Shown here piece by piece: positions 1 to 11,313 of a stretch of DNA of 64,000 bases (position 1 is the first letter of the stretch; the number at the start of each line of letters is the position of its first letter). This DNA is from Eretmocerus hayati (Eukaryota > Arthropoda > Insecta > Hymenoptera > Aphelinidae): assembly GCA_029851415.1 (NCBI GenBank), contig CM056743.1:89068501-89132500 (forward strand), given 5' to 3'. The notes beneath the pieces were generated by a model. That model ran no database searches. It was not told where the DNA came from and saw only the letters and a list, made by a program, of their open reading frames with translations. Position numbers and translations under genes: made by a program.

Positions 1-721
1 GATTAGGAAGCAACGATTCAGAATACGTGAATATCATGTAGCCAGAGCTGAACATATCAAGATTCCATTCTGTGGATGATGTGATTTCAGGGGTTACCTT
101 TACTAATGATCGTATGAGATAGAGAACAGTCAAATCTTACCTTCTTGATCGTAATCTACTTCATGAGTAGTGCTGAAGATGCTGTGAGCTTTGTTGAGGA
201 ATTCTGTAGTTCCATCCACGACCAATTTATGACGATCCAGAACTTCTTCTTCGAGTGTTTGGAGAGCCGAAACAGCTTCATGGAATGTGTACAAGTCTTG
301 AGATACTTCCCCATCCTGGAAAATGAGAATATCGGATCTCGTGTGAGGAGGTTTGCTCTAACAAACGTGATATGAGATTCATCAATGATTCATCCTTCAA
401 CATATCATCGATGGAACTATCATGAAGAATACCTAAGAGCTCAGCAATTGTGGTGAGATGGGCTATTCCCAGGCATGGTGGATTCTCGGCACAAGTTTCG
501 AAAGAGATATATTCTGTATAATTTGCAGCATGTCATTACCAATTTCGAAGCAGATTCTTCAATAGAGATGAGTTCAAGCGTAGGTTAGCACACTTCTCAC
601 GGGACCGGAATATTGAATGATCATATTTGGAGCACTCTTCGGTGAATTTCGACCTCATAGACAAGGGAATTGCAGAACTTCGAGAAAGTGAGGAGAGTGC
701 CTCAAGGCGATGCGGTCACCG
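1..721. other. No gene recognised
   Basis: I see no recognisable protein domain, RNA gene or mobile-element end here. A 76-codon open frame at 145-375 (+) has no family resemblance that I know and is short enough to be chance. Confidence 0.5.
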
Positions 722-880
722 TGCACGCTGATTTTCGTTCACAAAAATCTCAAAATCTTTTCCAATTCGGGCTGAACGGCGAGTTATCCAGGCTTTGTAA
801 TCATCTAACTTGGCCTGGATAACTCTTCGTTGAGCCCAAATCGGGAAAGATTTCGAGATTTCTGTGAACAAAAATGTGCC
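722..880. repeat. Hairpin-type MITE, about 160 bp
   Basis: Two arms of about 65 bp pair around a short spacer near 796-812. The block with GAGTTATCCAGGC (about 781-793) is mirrored by GCCTGGATAACTC (812-824), and the outer block with TTCACAAAAATCT is mirrored by AGATTTCTGTGAACA. The small size and near-complete palindrome suggest a non-autonomous DNA element. I cannot define a target-site duplication. Confidence 0.6.
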
Positions 881-1379
881 AATTTGTAGGTTAGGAAGTA
901 CCCGCGGGCAAGTTATTCTCGTTCATCACCGATAGTCTTGGGATTAATGGAAAATGACGAGTTATCCACCACAATTCAGATGATGATACATAATGGACAA
1001 CTGGTCTCCAACTTCATATCATCAAAATTTTGAGGTACATCTAAATGAAATATAATTTCCGGGTTGCACGGCGACCGCATTGCCTCAACACGTTTACTGC
1101 GGAGGCGAAATCGCGATTCCGGTCTAGATTGCGAGAGAGTACAAATGCGCGCTTGAGCAGTTACAGAAACCAAACCCTTTGAAAAACCATCAGTTTGGCA
1201 TCTATTCACAGCATTTTCATGAAAATGAGTGGGCCTCACCGGTGGGGCCCAAAAAATTTCCTATAACGCTGAGAAAATCCATCAGGGTTATAGTGGGTAC
1301 CAACCAGAACGTCAAAGTCGATATTATCAGCCTCTAGAAAGGCTTGCGCTGCAATATCTCCTCCAGGCATATAATAGTC
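881..1379. other. No gene recognised
   Basis: I see no feature here beyond a GTGGGGCCC-type GC-rich motif near 1241-1250, which recurs in similar form near 7390-7410. Confidence 0.4.
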
Positions 1380-1786
1380 GATGGATTCCATTTAAAAACG
1401 ACACTTGAGAAATAGTGATGTCTCGGATCGGTTTCTCGTAGTTTTGATTCGATTCTGTAGTCCAAAATATGAAGTTTCCACCCACTGCGAGGTCCCAGAA
1501 AAATTTCGAAGTCGCCTGCGGAGCTATTTCTGTTTCGCTTTTCGATTCCACTAAAGCATCAAAATCATAATTTTTTTTACAAAATTGAGTATATCTCAAG
1601 TTTGGCTCAAGTTAATGCAACGCGGTTTACGCCATTCGGAAGATCTTGAAAAAACCTATCAAAAGTGATCTTGAAAATTTTCGTTCAGCCTTTTCAGGCC
1701 CTGATCAGGCAAAATCCGGAAAAATCAGGCTAAACTGATTATCTCAAAAAGCAATTTTTTTTAATTTTTCAGAAATATGATTTCTC

Positions 1787-2464
1787 ATGCACCAATGTGC
1801 TCTGTGCGAAACCAAGACTGATAGCTGTAAGAATATATGTCATAATCAGTGTCCGCAGAAATCCTCAAATGTAGTTTCTCCAACAAAACCCAAATTAGCT
1901 TGCCACTCACACGCTGGTAAACAGAACACGTGCTACGGCGATGAGTACTCTAAATTAATAATTAATGGTGCTCTGAAGAATGAATCTGCTGCCTCACTTA
2001 AGGGAGTATGTAATATTGCTTACGCAGTGCTGAAAACGATCCATCCCTCGCTGGAAAAAAGAAAAAAAAGAGACATCGTCGATGTCCGTGTCCTGCAACC
2101 TTTGTGCGTGAGTGGGAATATGGGAAAAGGATCTCGTCCATCATTCACATCTCGCACTTTGCCATCGTGTGTAGTACAACTCGCGAGTAGCCGTATGGTC
2201 CGAGATGTCATACGATCCAAGCGCTCGCTCACTCATAACTATTTCACCGCTCGTGATATCGAGACTTCTTTGTTAGACCCTACCGTCAAAGCCCTTGTGC
2301 CAGGCAAGAGAAAATTTATTAATGAAAAGCTTCTCCAAGATAGATATGAGGAATATTTGCGTCTGAGGCCCTTAGCGCGTGGACTATGTTTCAGATATGT
2401 TTGGCACAGCGGTGGACGTTTTTGGGTTCGGCGAAGAAATGGTGAGCGAGCGCACGCGTTTTAA
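1787..2464 (+). CDS. LINE ORF1 protein, C-terminal RNA-binding domain
   Basis: This 225-codon frame encodes the first protein of the LINE, the one that packages element RNA. The last 60 or so residues carry the pattern KRKFINEKLL...RPLARGLCFRYVWHSGGRFWVRR. That is the typical C-terminal block of CR1/Jockey ORF1 proteins, which resembles the baculovirus FP-protein domain. The N-terminal part has spaced Cys residues (CALC..C..CHNQC) that could be the remains of a PHD/zinc-finger region. The start is uncertain because the element is 5' truncated. The first Met may be internal to the original protein. Confidence 0.65.
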   Translation: MHQCALCETKTDSCKNICHNQCPQKSSNVVSPTKPKLACHSHAGKQNTCYGDEYSKLIINGALKNESAASLKGVCNIAYAVLKTIHPSLEKRKKRDIVDVRVLQPLCVSGNMGKGSRPSFTSRTLPSCVVQLASSRMVRDVIRSKRSLTHNYFTARDIETSLLDPTVKALVPGKRKFINEKLLQDRYEEYLRLRPLARGLCFRYVWHSGGRFWVRRRNGERAHAF

Positions 2465-2680
2465 TCTTCAGTTGATCTTCACGTCATACAGACAGCGAGT
2501 AAATCAACTCCGAGGGACAACGGCAAAGCCTCGGAAAGCACCCAGAACGTACCCACCATCCCGGGATCGGATGTTACTCTGACAGCCGATCCTGTGAAAT
2601 CCCCATGACTAGAATCAACTGCTCGGGAACCACGAGGGAGTGGGAGTTCCTTAAAGGCGGGCTTCGTTAACCTCAACTCT

Positions 2681-3580
2681 TTGACGAAAAAAATTGAACA
2701 CCTCCGCCTGCTTCTTGCCAACGAACCTTCTAACCAACTTATTGGAGTGGCAGAGTCAAAGCTAGATAAGTGCGTGGATGACAGCCTAGTGCAGATCCGA
2801 GGGTTTTCTATGCTTCGACAAGATCGTAACCGAGAGGGCGGTGGGATTGTCCTATATGTGCGGAATGATTTCAAAATCAACCATTTGGTGTCGTCCAATA
2901 CGAATGGCCCAGGGAAACCTGGTGTCCCTGAATTTTTATTTTGTAGCATACAGCAGGGCAACTCTACCCCAATTCTAGTCGGAGTCATATATAGACCTCC
3001 TGGAACAGCCATACAAAAAGACTGCGCGTTTTTTAGCTCGCTGCGCCGATTATGTGGAGATTACAGCCATGAAATCATAATGGGGGATCTGAACGCGAAC
3101 CTGTTGAACACGACTCATCCTGACACAAAAGCTCTGACTGAACTGACAGGAGAACTGTCTCTACAGATTGTTCAGCATGGCGCGACTCACCACCATTCCT
3201 CAGATTCTTCCCACACATGGATAGATCATATATATACAGATGACAATGACAACATTACCAACTACCAAAACAGAGCGATGCCCAGTTTTGGCAGGCACGC
3301 GGTCATAGATGTTACAATCAATGTTTTCACTGCTGCTCCTCCGAAGGACTCTTTTAAATGTCGAAATTTCAGCAATATTACACCGGAGTTACTGAATGAT
3401 CGCCTGCTACGCTGTAACTGGACAGCTCTGCAACATACTGAAACCAGCTTGGAAGACGCAGTAAATTGCCTTAATGAAAATTTGAAGAAAAATATTGATG
3501 AATTAGCTCCAGAAAAAAACGGTTTGTCCTCGCAAAGGCGATGCTCCTTGGATTGGTCCAGAGTTGAAGATGCTCATTAG
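2681..3580 (+). pseudogene. LINE ORF2, endonuclease (EEP) domain
   Basis: This is the N-terminal endonuclease of the LINE polyprotein, which nicks the target DNA. Visible landmarks are VAESKLD (catalytic Glu), the YRPP motif near 2990, GDLNANL (catalytic Asp) near 3090, SDSSHTWIDHI near 3210 and a terminal RHAVIDV block near 3295. These are the ordered motifs of APE-type LINE endonucleases. The real start lies a little upstream of 2681 and has no clear Met. The frame ends at 3580. The reverse transcriptase follows in another frame, with the shift probably in the A-run near 3513. Confidence 0.8.
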
Positions 3581-5527
3581 GAAGCGAAATGCGGCACGAC
3601 GGCGTTGGGAGCGTAGTCAACGCAACCGACGCAAGTGTACTGAGCTTCAAAATGAGTACTTTCGACTCAGCGAAGAGGTCGACGCGCGCTTAGAACAAGA
3701 GCGTACTTCTTTTCTTCAAAGCCACCTTCCAGACGCCCTCGATTCGAATAAGAATATATGGAAGGAAATGCACAACCTTGGCCTCTTACCGAAGAGCAAG
3801 GAGAAGGAACTACATGGCTTCACACCGGACGAGCTGAACACTCACTTTGCGGGGGTCTCCGTTGCACCGCACGAGAATATTGAAGAAGCAATGGATGGAA
3901 TAATGTCAGCCTCAGAGGACGGGTTTAAATTCAAGCCCACAAATTCCAATGAAGTAGTCCTTGCTGTAAAGCATTTTCCCTCGCAGACTCGTGGGGCAGA
4001 CGGAGTCTCCCAAAGCGTGATCGCGAAGGCTCTTCTGGCCTTAGGTGATCTGATTGTACACATTTCCAACTCCTCCTTCGCTCATAGCACTTTGTCCGAC
4101 CTGGAAGCGAGCCCACCTGATTGCTTCGAAAAAGACTGCAGCTCCATCAGCAGTCACGGATTTTCGTCCCATTGCATTGCTGTGCTTTTCATCTAAAGTT
4201 TCGGGAAAGATTGCGCACGACCAAATCACGGAGTATCTTAAAAGTAAAAATTTGTTAGATGGCTTCCGAACTGGTTTCAAGAAACATCATAGCACTCAAA
4301 CTGCCTTGTTGAAGTTGACTGATGACATTAGAGTAGGAATTGACAGGAAAAAGATCACCTTGTTACTGCTTTTTGACTTCAGCAAGGCTTTTGACACGAT
4401 TTCACCATCAAAGCTACTGAGTAAACTCAGACATCTCAAGATCAACTCTACTGTGGATCAAATCATACTTACAGAATCGCACCCGAATGGTCACTACGAA
4501 AAATGGAAATTCTGATTGGCTTGCAACCAATCTCGGTGTTCCGCAGGGATCTGTTCTTGGACCTCTACTTTTTAGCCTGTATGTCAATGACCTCCCTGAG
4601 TTGCTACTCGGAAAATCGGTAAATCATCTCTTTTATGCAGATGACCTCCAAATCTATCTCCAAATTGAGAAAGAGAACATATTGGAGGGAATCGTTCGGT
4701 TAGGAGAAATCGGAAGACTTGTCGCAGGATGGGCTCAGGGCTCCGACTTGCGTCTCAACGCTGGTAAAACCGAAGCAATCTTCTTTTCTTCCGACAGGAA
4801 CATCGCGGATCTAAAGAAAATGAATTTATCGGGGGTTGAGATACAGGACGGAGTATATGTCCCATTCAGCGACACTGTCGTGAGTCTCGATGTGACATTA
4901 GATAGCGAATTATCGTGGAGACCGCATATGAATCACGTTACAAAGAAGGTTAATAAGGCCCTGTACGGTTTGCGGTTCATGAGGGCATGCACTTCCGAGA
5001 CAATCCGTATTCGACTGGTCGAAACTTTAGTCCAACCACACCTAGACTACTGCACAGTCGTGTATCTAGACGCCACTGACGAACTAAGGAAGCGGGTACA
5101 GAGACTGAGTAATTCATGTGTGCGGTACATCTTTGGAATAAAGAAGAGCGAACATATCACCCCGTACAGGGAGCGTTTGGGTTGATTACGTACTGATTCG
5201 CGGAGAATGTACTTCGCAGCCCTCTTAATGCACAGGACCATGCACTTGGGAGAACCTGGCTATCTAGCTGCGATGTTTACCAGGTACCAATCCGAGCGCC
5301 CTCAGCGTGGTGAGGCAGGAGCACAGGAACTCAAAGTTCCAAGAATGCGTCTTGACTGTGGACTAAGATCGTTCCAAAGTCAATGCGCACGGTTTTGGAA
5401 CTTCCTCCCTCTCGGTTTTCCGCATGTGAAAGAAGTTTCCCTGTTTAAAGAGGCAGTGAAAGAATTTTTGAAAACTCTCCCTCCCATGAGGATGGATATG
5501 GACACTGGGCATTTTTTTAATCTTTGA
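3564..5527 (+). pseudogene. LINE ORF2, reverse transcriptase domain (frameshifted)
   Basis: The frames 3564-4196, 4054-4515, 4487-5185 and 5207-5527 together make one reverse transcriptase. Motifs are FRPIALL (near 4157), LFDFSKAFD (motif A, near 4371), PQGSVLGPLLFSLYVNDLP (near 4540) and YADDL (catalytic, near 4635). The C-terminal region has a conserved F..FLP block. Breaks are a frame change near 4100, another near 4490 and an in-frame TGA at 5183-5185. With these lesions the element cannot make an active enzyme. CR1/Jockey-group assignment is by motif style and the 3' tail. Confidence 0.85.
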
Positions 5528-5800
5528 GGGCACTCTTATATATGTCAATTGAGTGATTTTCTTGTTGCTTGTTCAAGTCTTCCAGTGGCCCAATTGTTAT
5601 GCAAACTATGATTGTAACTATTCATTCCTAACCCCATGCCATTTATGATCTCGTCTGTGAACTAGAATAATTTCGAGTTATATTATTAGCAAATGACTAG
5701 TCACATCTGTGATGGTAAATCCTTGACCAAAATGCTATTACTAGATTTGTATATATATACGAGTATTGTATGGATGATTGATGTTTTTTGCCCAAGGGCG

Positions 5801-5829
5801 AATAAAAAGGATATTCTATTCTATTCTAT
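5801..5829 (+). repeat. LINE 3' end: AATAAA plus (ATTCT)n tail
   Basis: AATAAA at 5801-5806 is followed by ATTCT units running to about 5829. A short microsatellite in place of poly(A) is characteristic of CR1-group 3' ends and marks the LINE boundary. Confidence 0.75.
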
Positions 5830-6813
5830 GCAAGATTGCACGATCTTTGCGATGGAATTAGTCTGAAGTTGTTTTTCCACGATTTTATGCCTTTTCTGGT
5901 CAATTTTCCGATTTTTCATGCTCCGACCAATCAAAAAACAGAGATTTCTGCGCATGCGCGTAGTTTACCGGATTCCAAAGTAGTTCCAATCGAAAGCTGA
6001 GGGAAGTTTCCTTCAAAATGACCCCTTGCAAAAGTCAATTACATGTCCCCAGTCAGTATCTACGGCACCTCCATTGGAAAAGGAGCATGACCAGAGCGAG
6101 ATGACCTTATCTATCGTGAACCAGAGCCTTGAGACCTTCTCTTGAATCCATGCTGTCAGTGGTGTTAATAATCTTGATGTCTAAAGAATCGTGTAGCTTC
6201 AGTTCCAGTCAATCAAATGGAGTTTTGCAACAAGTCATTTTGAAGGAAATCTCCTCAGCTTTCGATTGGAACTACTTTGAGATCTGGTAAACCACGCGCA
6301 TGCACAGAATTCTCTGTTTTCTGATTGGTCGGATAATGAAAAATTGGAAAATCGGCCCAAAAACGCACAAAACCGTAAAAAAACAACTCCAGACCAGTTC
6401 CATCGCAAAGATCTATTTTTGAAAAATTAAAAAAAATTGCTTTTTGAGATAATCAGGTTAGCCTGATTTTCCCGGATTTTGCCTGATCAGGGCCTGAAAA
6501 GGCTGAACAAAAATTTTCAAGGTCAATTTTGATAGGTTCTCTCGAGATCTTTTTTGAATTGCGCAAACCGCGTTGCATTATCTTGAGCCAAACTCGAGAT
6601 ATATCGAATTTTGTAGAAAAAGATCATGATTTTGATGCTCTAGTGGGATCGAAGACCGAAACAGGAATAGCTCCGCAGGCGAAGCCGGAATTTTTTGGGA
6701 CCTCCCAGTGATTGGAAACTTCATATTTTGGACTACAGAATCGAGTCAGAACCACGAGAAACCGATCCGAGACATCACTATTTTTCATGTGTCGTTTTCA
6801 AATGGAATCCATC

Positions 6814-8985
6814 AATCGTGACCATGGTTTTACCGCGCTTGCAATTCACATGCGTTGCCAAACCCGATCTTTAGGCAGCGGTTGATTGACGTACTCCCCA
6901 TGTTTGCAGCATTTGAAGCCAGATATTCAGAAAGAGCAATTTCTTCTCTTGTTTGAATTTCGAAAGTTACAGTGATGGTAGTATACGGGAGAGATGGAGC
7001 AAGGTCTGTATCTGGAAGAACCCAACGATTTCCGATTTCCCCGAAACTTTTCTCTCGCGTAAATTGGGGATTGCCCGAGTAGGATTCAGCATTCTCCAAC
7101 GTATTTGAACTCAGTTCGTAGGCCTTGAAATGAGCTCTCAAACGAGCTAAGACACGTTGAAAACCGCCGACCTCATAGGGAGTGATCTGCTACTCATCGA
7201 TTGATCTCACTTGATCAATGGATAACTATGTAGAAAACGGAGATCGAGCAAAACTCATCGGGATCAAGTCCGATACCGAAACTGCTGTGTACACATGTTT
7301 CTTACGACATAAACAACGAGAAATAATCACGACATGAGCCATCGGATATGTCTCCGCTGTGTAGTGGAAGCTGCAACTCAATAAAAAGTGGGTCCCACGG
7401 GTGGGGCCCATCGCACACAGAGAAGGACGCGTGGGGCTCATCGCAGTGAACGTTCAGAACTAGAATCTGGATTTCCGTGTCATGACATACTTTGTCATGA
7501 TGTGACACATCCAAAGTTATTGCACGTTCCATTGTGAGATGGTAGTTCCAATGAGCTTACGAATCTCTGGGCCCCTTCTCTACTTGCTTGCATTCATTCT
7601 GATCGAAGTTATAGGACATACTTTTATAGATCCTCAGAGGACGACCGAAGCAAGTCTCACATATAACGCATTCTGCTCGTATCTTCTTCCCAAATTCATA
7701 TTTTCTTGACATCCTCTGAGATTGTCACTGTATCACTCACATAAATACATTTCGTCGTTTTCGAATTGCTCTCCCTTCATGTTATGGGGTTCGAACTGTC
7801 AAGGAAAACAGCAAAAATATGAATTTTGGACGGAATAACGTTTATTACGGAAACAGGAGGCCATGTATGAGAAGATATTTGGGGGACTTTCTTGTTGATC
7901 TCTCTAAGACCTTCAAAAATTGCTCCACGAACTTTTCGATAAAATGTGTTCTCTTCGAGTTATCGAGGATAGAGTGGTCGAAAATGGCAAGAAAACACCC
8001 TTTATCGATTCTTCTCGAAAACGGCCCAAATGGCGATTTTGATTCTCGTCAGGTTGTGATCTCACAGATGTCTCAAACCATATCCAATGAAGATACCACT
8101 TGCGGTTGGCAGCCAAAAGTAGACGTGCTTCAGGAGCACCGGGTGTCGTGAATCGTCTGTTTTATCGCAAGTTTCTATGAGATCCAATCGATGCTTAACA
8201 AGTACTGTTTGGGATAGGGTGTCCCTATGGAACCCTGGAACCCAGAAGTTGTGGTTTGGGTAGTTTAAGACTAGGATAAGTGGGAGCGTGAGTATGGTGA
8301 AATGAGCACTTGCGAGTTCACTATGAGATAGAAAGATCATATTGTATGAAGTGTGTAAGATACTTGTAGAGAATAGAATGAGTTAGGGCACGGAATATGA
8401 GCGATGATGAGGATATATGTCACAAGGCGAGTATCAACGCAGACGCATTGACGTAGATTCACTACATCGCGACAAAGGGAGGGAAACTATATCGCGCACA
8501 AATCGATTAACAGAGACCAGCGGCTAACTGCCGATTCGAGAATTGCGAGAGAGACGAGAGGCGAGCAACAGGGCCAGAGGTGTGAAAAAAGGCGCCGATT
8601 TTGAGCCAATTATGATATTTTGAGCTCGTCCCATGATATGTGGAAGGAATGCCTCCGGTTACTGCACTCGTCTTGACTCAAGCACTAACTCAATCATTTG
8701 CGGGCTCACGAATTCTGAACATATTGCCCTTTTCGCCTACTGCGGAACCTTCTCAACGGAAGGATTCATGGGTGGGCATTATGCTAGAATACCGTGAGAC
8801 TGCCAACGATCCAGAAATCGAGGAGGATGAATTATTTCAGAAAAATGCAGACATCAGAGCATCGATGGAAGAATTCTCGACAAAGTAGATTGGTCACAAT
8901 CGCAATTCAATCAATGGAGTTCTGGATTCACCGATCATACAACAGATCTCAGTATGGAATAAGATGAAATGTGGATAGGAAGTAT
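6814..8985. other. No gene recognised
   Basis: No domain is recognisable over this 2.2 kb. Open frames at 6830-7141 (-), 7819-8151 (+) and 8640-8888 (+) lack motifs I know and have no supporting neighbours. I would not call any of them a gene. Confidence 0.4.
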
Positions 8986-9199
8986 TGTAACATATTTATA
9001 TATTGTATGCACGTTGCAGCCGATCATGTTCTGTTCATTGATCGGTTGCTAGTTAGTTTGTTTGCTCACGCTGCGAAGTTTGTCTGCTCGTGGCTTTCAC
9101 GGGAATGAGACGTCTGTTGTGATTGCGTTTGAATAAAGTGCGCCAGTTCTTTCTTTAATCAGTGTGTTCTGATTATGATTGTTACATGTGGTCGTAACA
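8986..9199 (+). repeat. 5' LTR
   Basis: This 214-bp repeat starts with TG and ends with CA. It matches 13932-14145 at roughly 89% by hand count. AATAAA lies near its 3' part, within GAATAAAGTGCG, and is a likely polyadenylation signal. Confidence 0.92.
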
Positions 9200-9202
9200 A
9201 TT

Positions 9203-9220
9203 TGGGGGCCCAGCCGGGAT
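9203..9220 (+). promoter_or_regulatory. Primer-binding site, tRNA-Pro-like
   Basis: TGGGGGCCCAGCCGGGAT begins three bases after the LTR. It resembles the proline-tRNA primer sites of retroviruses, with a few different bases, so the identity of the tRNA is inferred. Confidence 0.65.
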
Positions 9221-9905
9221 TGGCGATTCGAGAGCGTGTGCTTGGCTTGATCGGTGGAGATGCAGGAACAAGTACTTGTTGCCGGACAATCGCACAGACA
9301 CAGGGTCAGTATCGTTCTTCGTCCCCATTCAGAGCTCGAGTTCAGATACTGCCTCAGAATTTCTTGGTTTTTCTGGCGACCTTGGGGTGCTGCCTAACGT
9401 TACGGAGACGGTGGACACGAGGACGATGCGCGCGATCGGCGAGATCTTGACAGACGACACTACGGTTGCCGCTGAGGGCCCTGGTGCGGGTGTCGCTGTG
9501 GCTGGGAACGTCGGCGCTGTGTCCCGGGAGGTTGCATCGTGCGGAAATGTTCTCAACGATACTGCAGTTCGGAATGCTACATCGGTGAAGCGGTGTTTGT
9601 CAACGAAATTGCACCTGTGGATCCTCCATTGCAAGCTGCTGCGTTCGGCGTTGCTGCCCCCGCGGATGCTTGCGTCGATGCCACAGCGGATCATCGAGAT
9701 ACATCTGCCGGTGTCACGAACAATGTCGCGTCGGGGCTCACCGTTCACTGCAGTTCGAAGAGGATCCGTCGCGTCAATGGAGAGCCTGTTCATGATCCTG
9801 AGGTGCCAACACCTGTTCAAAGAGCTTCGCCACTGCATTCGTGACCTGATCGCTGAGAGAAGAGTCTTCGAGGATTGACAACGAATATGGGCTGAAGAAC
9901 GACTG

Positions 9906-10700
9906 TTGCTTCAGGAGCAAGTTCAACATTATAAACAACTGAGTCAAAACTTAATTCTCACAAGTGACACTTCACAAAATACAACCAATGCACCTACACA
10001 TAACACTGTAAGTGAGGCTCCTAAACCATTGCGCCCAATTCCTGACGAATACAACGGCGAAACACCTTTGCGCGAATACATTAATCAGTTTGCTCTCGTT
10101 GCTCTGGCTCATGGTGGGTTGATAGGCGGGCTGAAAGAATTATGCTTGCTTTTTATTCGCGCGGAAAAGGTAAGTCTGCTTTGGACAATGTTGACTTGAG
10201 CAGCATTAGTTTCGATTCCTTATATTCGAGTTTAGACTAACGGTTTGGTGACTCTCATTTGCAGGCTATAAACTTTTACCTTTTTCAGAACCGAAAGCAA
10301 CAGTTTAATGAAGATTTTCCATCTCTTGCATCAGACATTTGTGGGTTGACTCGGGGAATTTTCAGAAACTCTCCTTTAGAAGAACAGGGCCGCATTGCTT
10401 GTTCGAAATTTGTGTCCGCTATTTATGACTTAACGATCAGAGAAATGCTACAACTTGAGAGCATGAGTTCGATCAACAGAGGTGTGTCTCGTGCGATGGA
10501 GATTGAAGCAATACGCGATCAGAATCAGAAAGAGTATAATAATAGACATTAGCGAAATACAAATCATTTCGACACGACCCGTATACCACACGAGAAACAG
10601 AACTCCAACAACAATGCACAACACAGACAACTTCTTACATGTTGGACTTGCGGTATTGGAGGTCACATCCGTTCAAAATGCCCGAAGAACTTGAAGGGAA
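9906..10700 (+). pseudogene. Gypsy Gag, frameshifted
   Basis: This encodes the capsid/nucleocapsid precursor. The block RPIPDEYNGETPLREYINQF (near 10040) is a typical start of the gypsy capsid domain. It continues in another frame from about 10130 with a RFGD..L pattern near 10235 and LASDICGL near 10325. A CCHC zinc knuckle, C-X2-C-X4-H-X4-C, lies at 10640-10681 in a further frame. A stop interrupts the frame just before RFGD. The stretch 9200-9900 before it has open frames but no recognisable domain. Confidence 0.8.
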
Positions 10701-11313
10701 ACTACGGATCGTCAAGTTGAACGAGGCAAGCTTTATATCATCTCACCAAGGCTTCGCGGTTGATTCTGAGAATTCCATATTTGACAGAATAAGAAAAATC
10801 TCCAGGATTTCGAATGATGTTGGCTATTATATAGGTTTGTTAGATGGCTTAGAATGTAATTTCGAGATTGATTCTGGTTCCGACGTTTCTGTTGTGAATT
10901 TAAAACACTTAGCAGCCAACAAAAAGAGAGTCCCTGCTGATTTTTCAACTTTGAGATACCCAACTGGATGGGTATTTAGACCTATATGTAAGATTCTGGT
11001 TTCGGTTAAGGTAGGCGTCCATAAACTAGAACAGTCAGTGTACGTGGCTAATATCGAAGATGATTGCATGCTAGGTACAGATTTTCTCTGCAAAACAGGT
11101 GTCATGACAGATATAGACGCAGCCATTCGCGGTACATCAACACTTGTACGTTATTTACAGGATTTTCATCTCGCAGATACCATTGTCGGCGAAGTGTTAT
11201 CCGAGACACCACAAGTTAGTCGTACACTGGAAAATTCAGACACATTACCAGATTTTCTATTGGAGGTATTCGAACGAGATTCAGTAAGGTTGACGAAATT
11301 TTGGATCAATTGA
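10639..11313 (+). pseudogene. Gypsy protease region
   Basis: This frame carries the aspartic protease of the element. The active-site block is FEIDSGSDVSVVN near 10860, with the classic D-S-G core, followed by a CMLGTDFL block near 11067 typical of the C-terminal flap side. Its first codons overlap the Gag zinc knuckle. After the protease the frame ends at 11313, where the RT N-terminus should begin but is absent. Confidence 0.85.

Larger units (their letters stand above)
1779..5838 (+). mobile_element. CR1-like non-LTR retrotransposon, degenerate
   Basis: The order is ORF1 (FP-type RNA-binding protein), an endonuclease-like domain, reverse transcriptase, and a 3' end with AATAAA (5801-5806) followed by a short ATTCT repeat tail. 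This architecture and microsatellite tail fit CR1-group LINEs. The 5' end is truncated inside ORF1. The element lies inside the arm of a palindromic element, whose arm sequence resumes at about 5838. Several frameshifts and stops make it inactive. Exact insertion points are approximate because the junctions share A/T-rich bases. Confidence 0.8.
1380..6813. mobile_element. Foldback element FB-A, split by a LINE
   Basis: The ends are inverted copies: GATGGATTCCA at 1380 and TGGAATCCATC ending at 6813. Without the LINE insertion (about 1779-5838) the element would be about 1.4 kb. Arms 1380-1778 plus 5838-6030 pair with 6236-6813, around a spacer of about 200 bp. The flanks AGTC (1376-1379) and AATC (6814-6817) may be a decayed 4-bp target duplication. 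The ends and arms resemble the 1432-bp element at 45435-46866, so the two belong to one family. Both carry TGCGCATGCG palindromes inside the arms. No protein is encoded apart from the nested LINE. Confidence 0.75.

Noticed and set aside
9276..9878. A 200-codon frame after the gypsy primer site as the true Gag start
   Set aside because: It overlaps a similarly long minus-strand frame, has no Gag motif, and the recognisable capsid block begins later in another frame.
10170..10264. A GT-AG intron in the gypsy gag (donor AAG|GTAAGT, acceptor TTGCAG|G, in frame)
   Set aside because: The supposed intron itself encodes expected Gag sequence (an LDN...RFGD run) in another frame, so it is coding sequence with a frameshift and stop; the splice consensus is coincidental.
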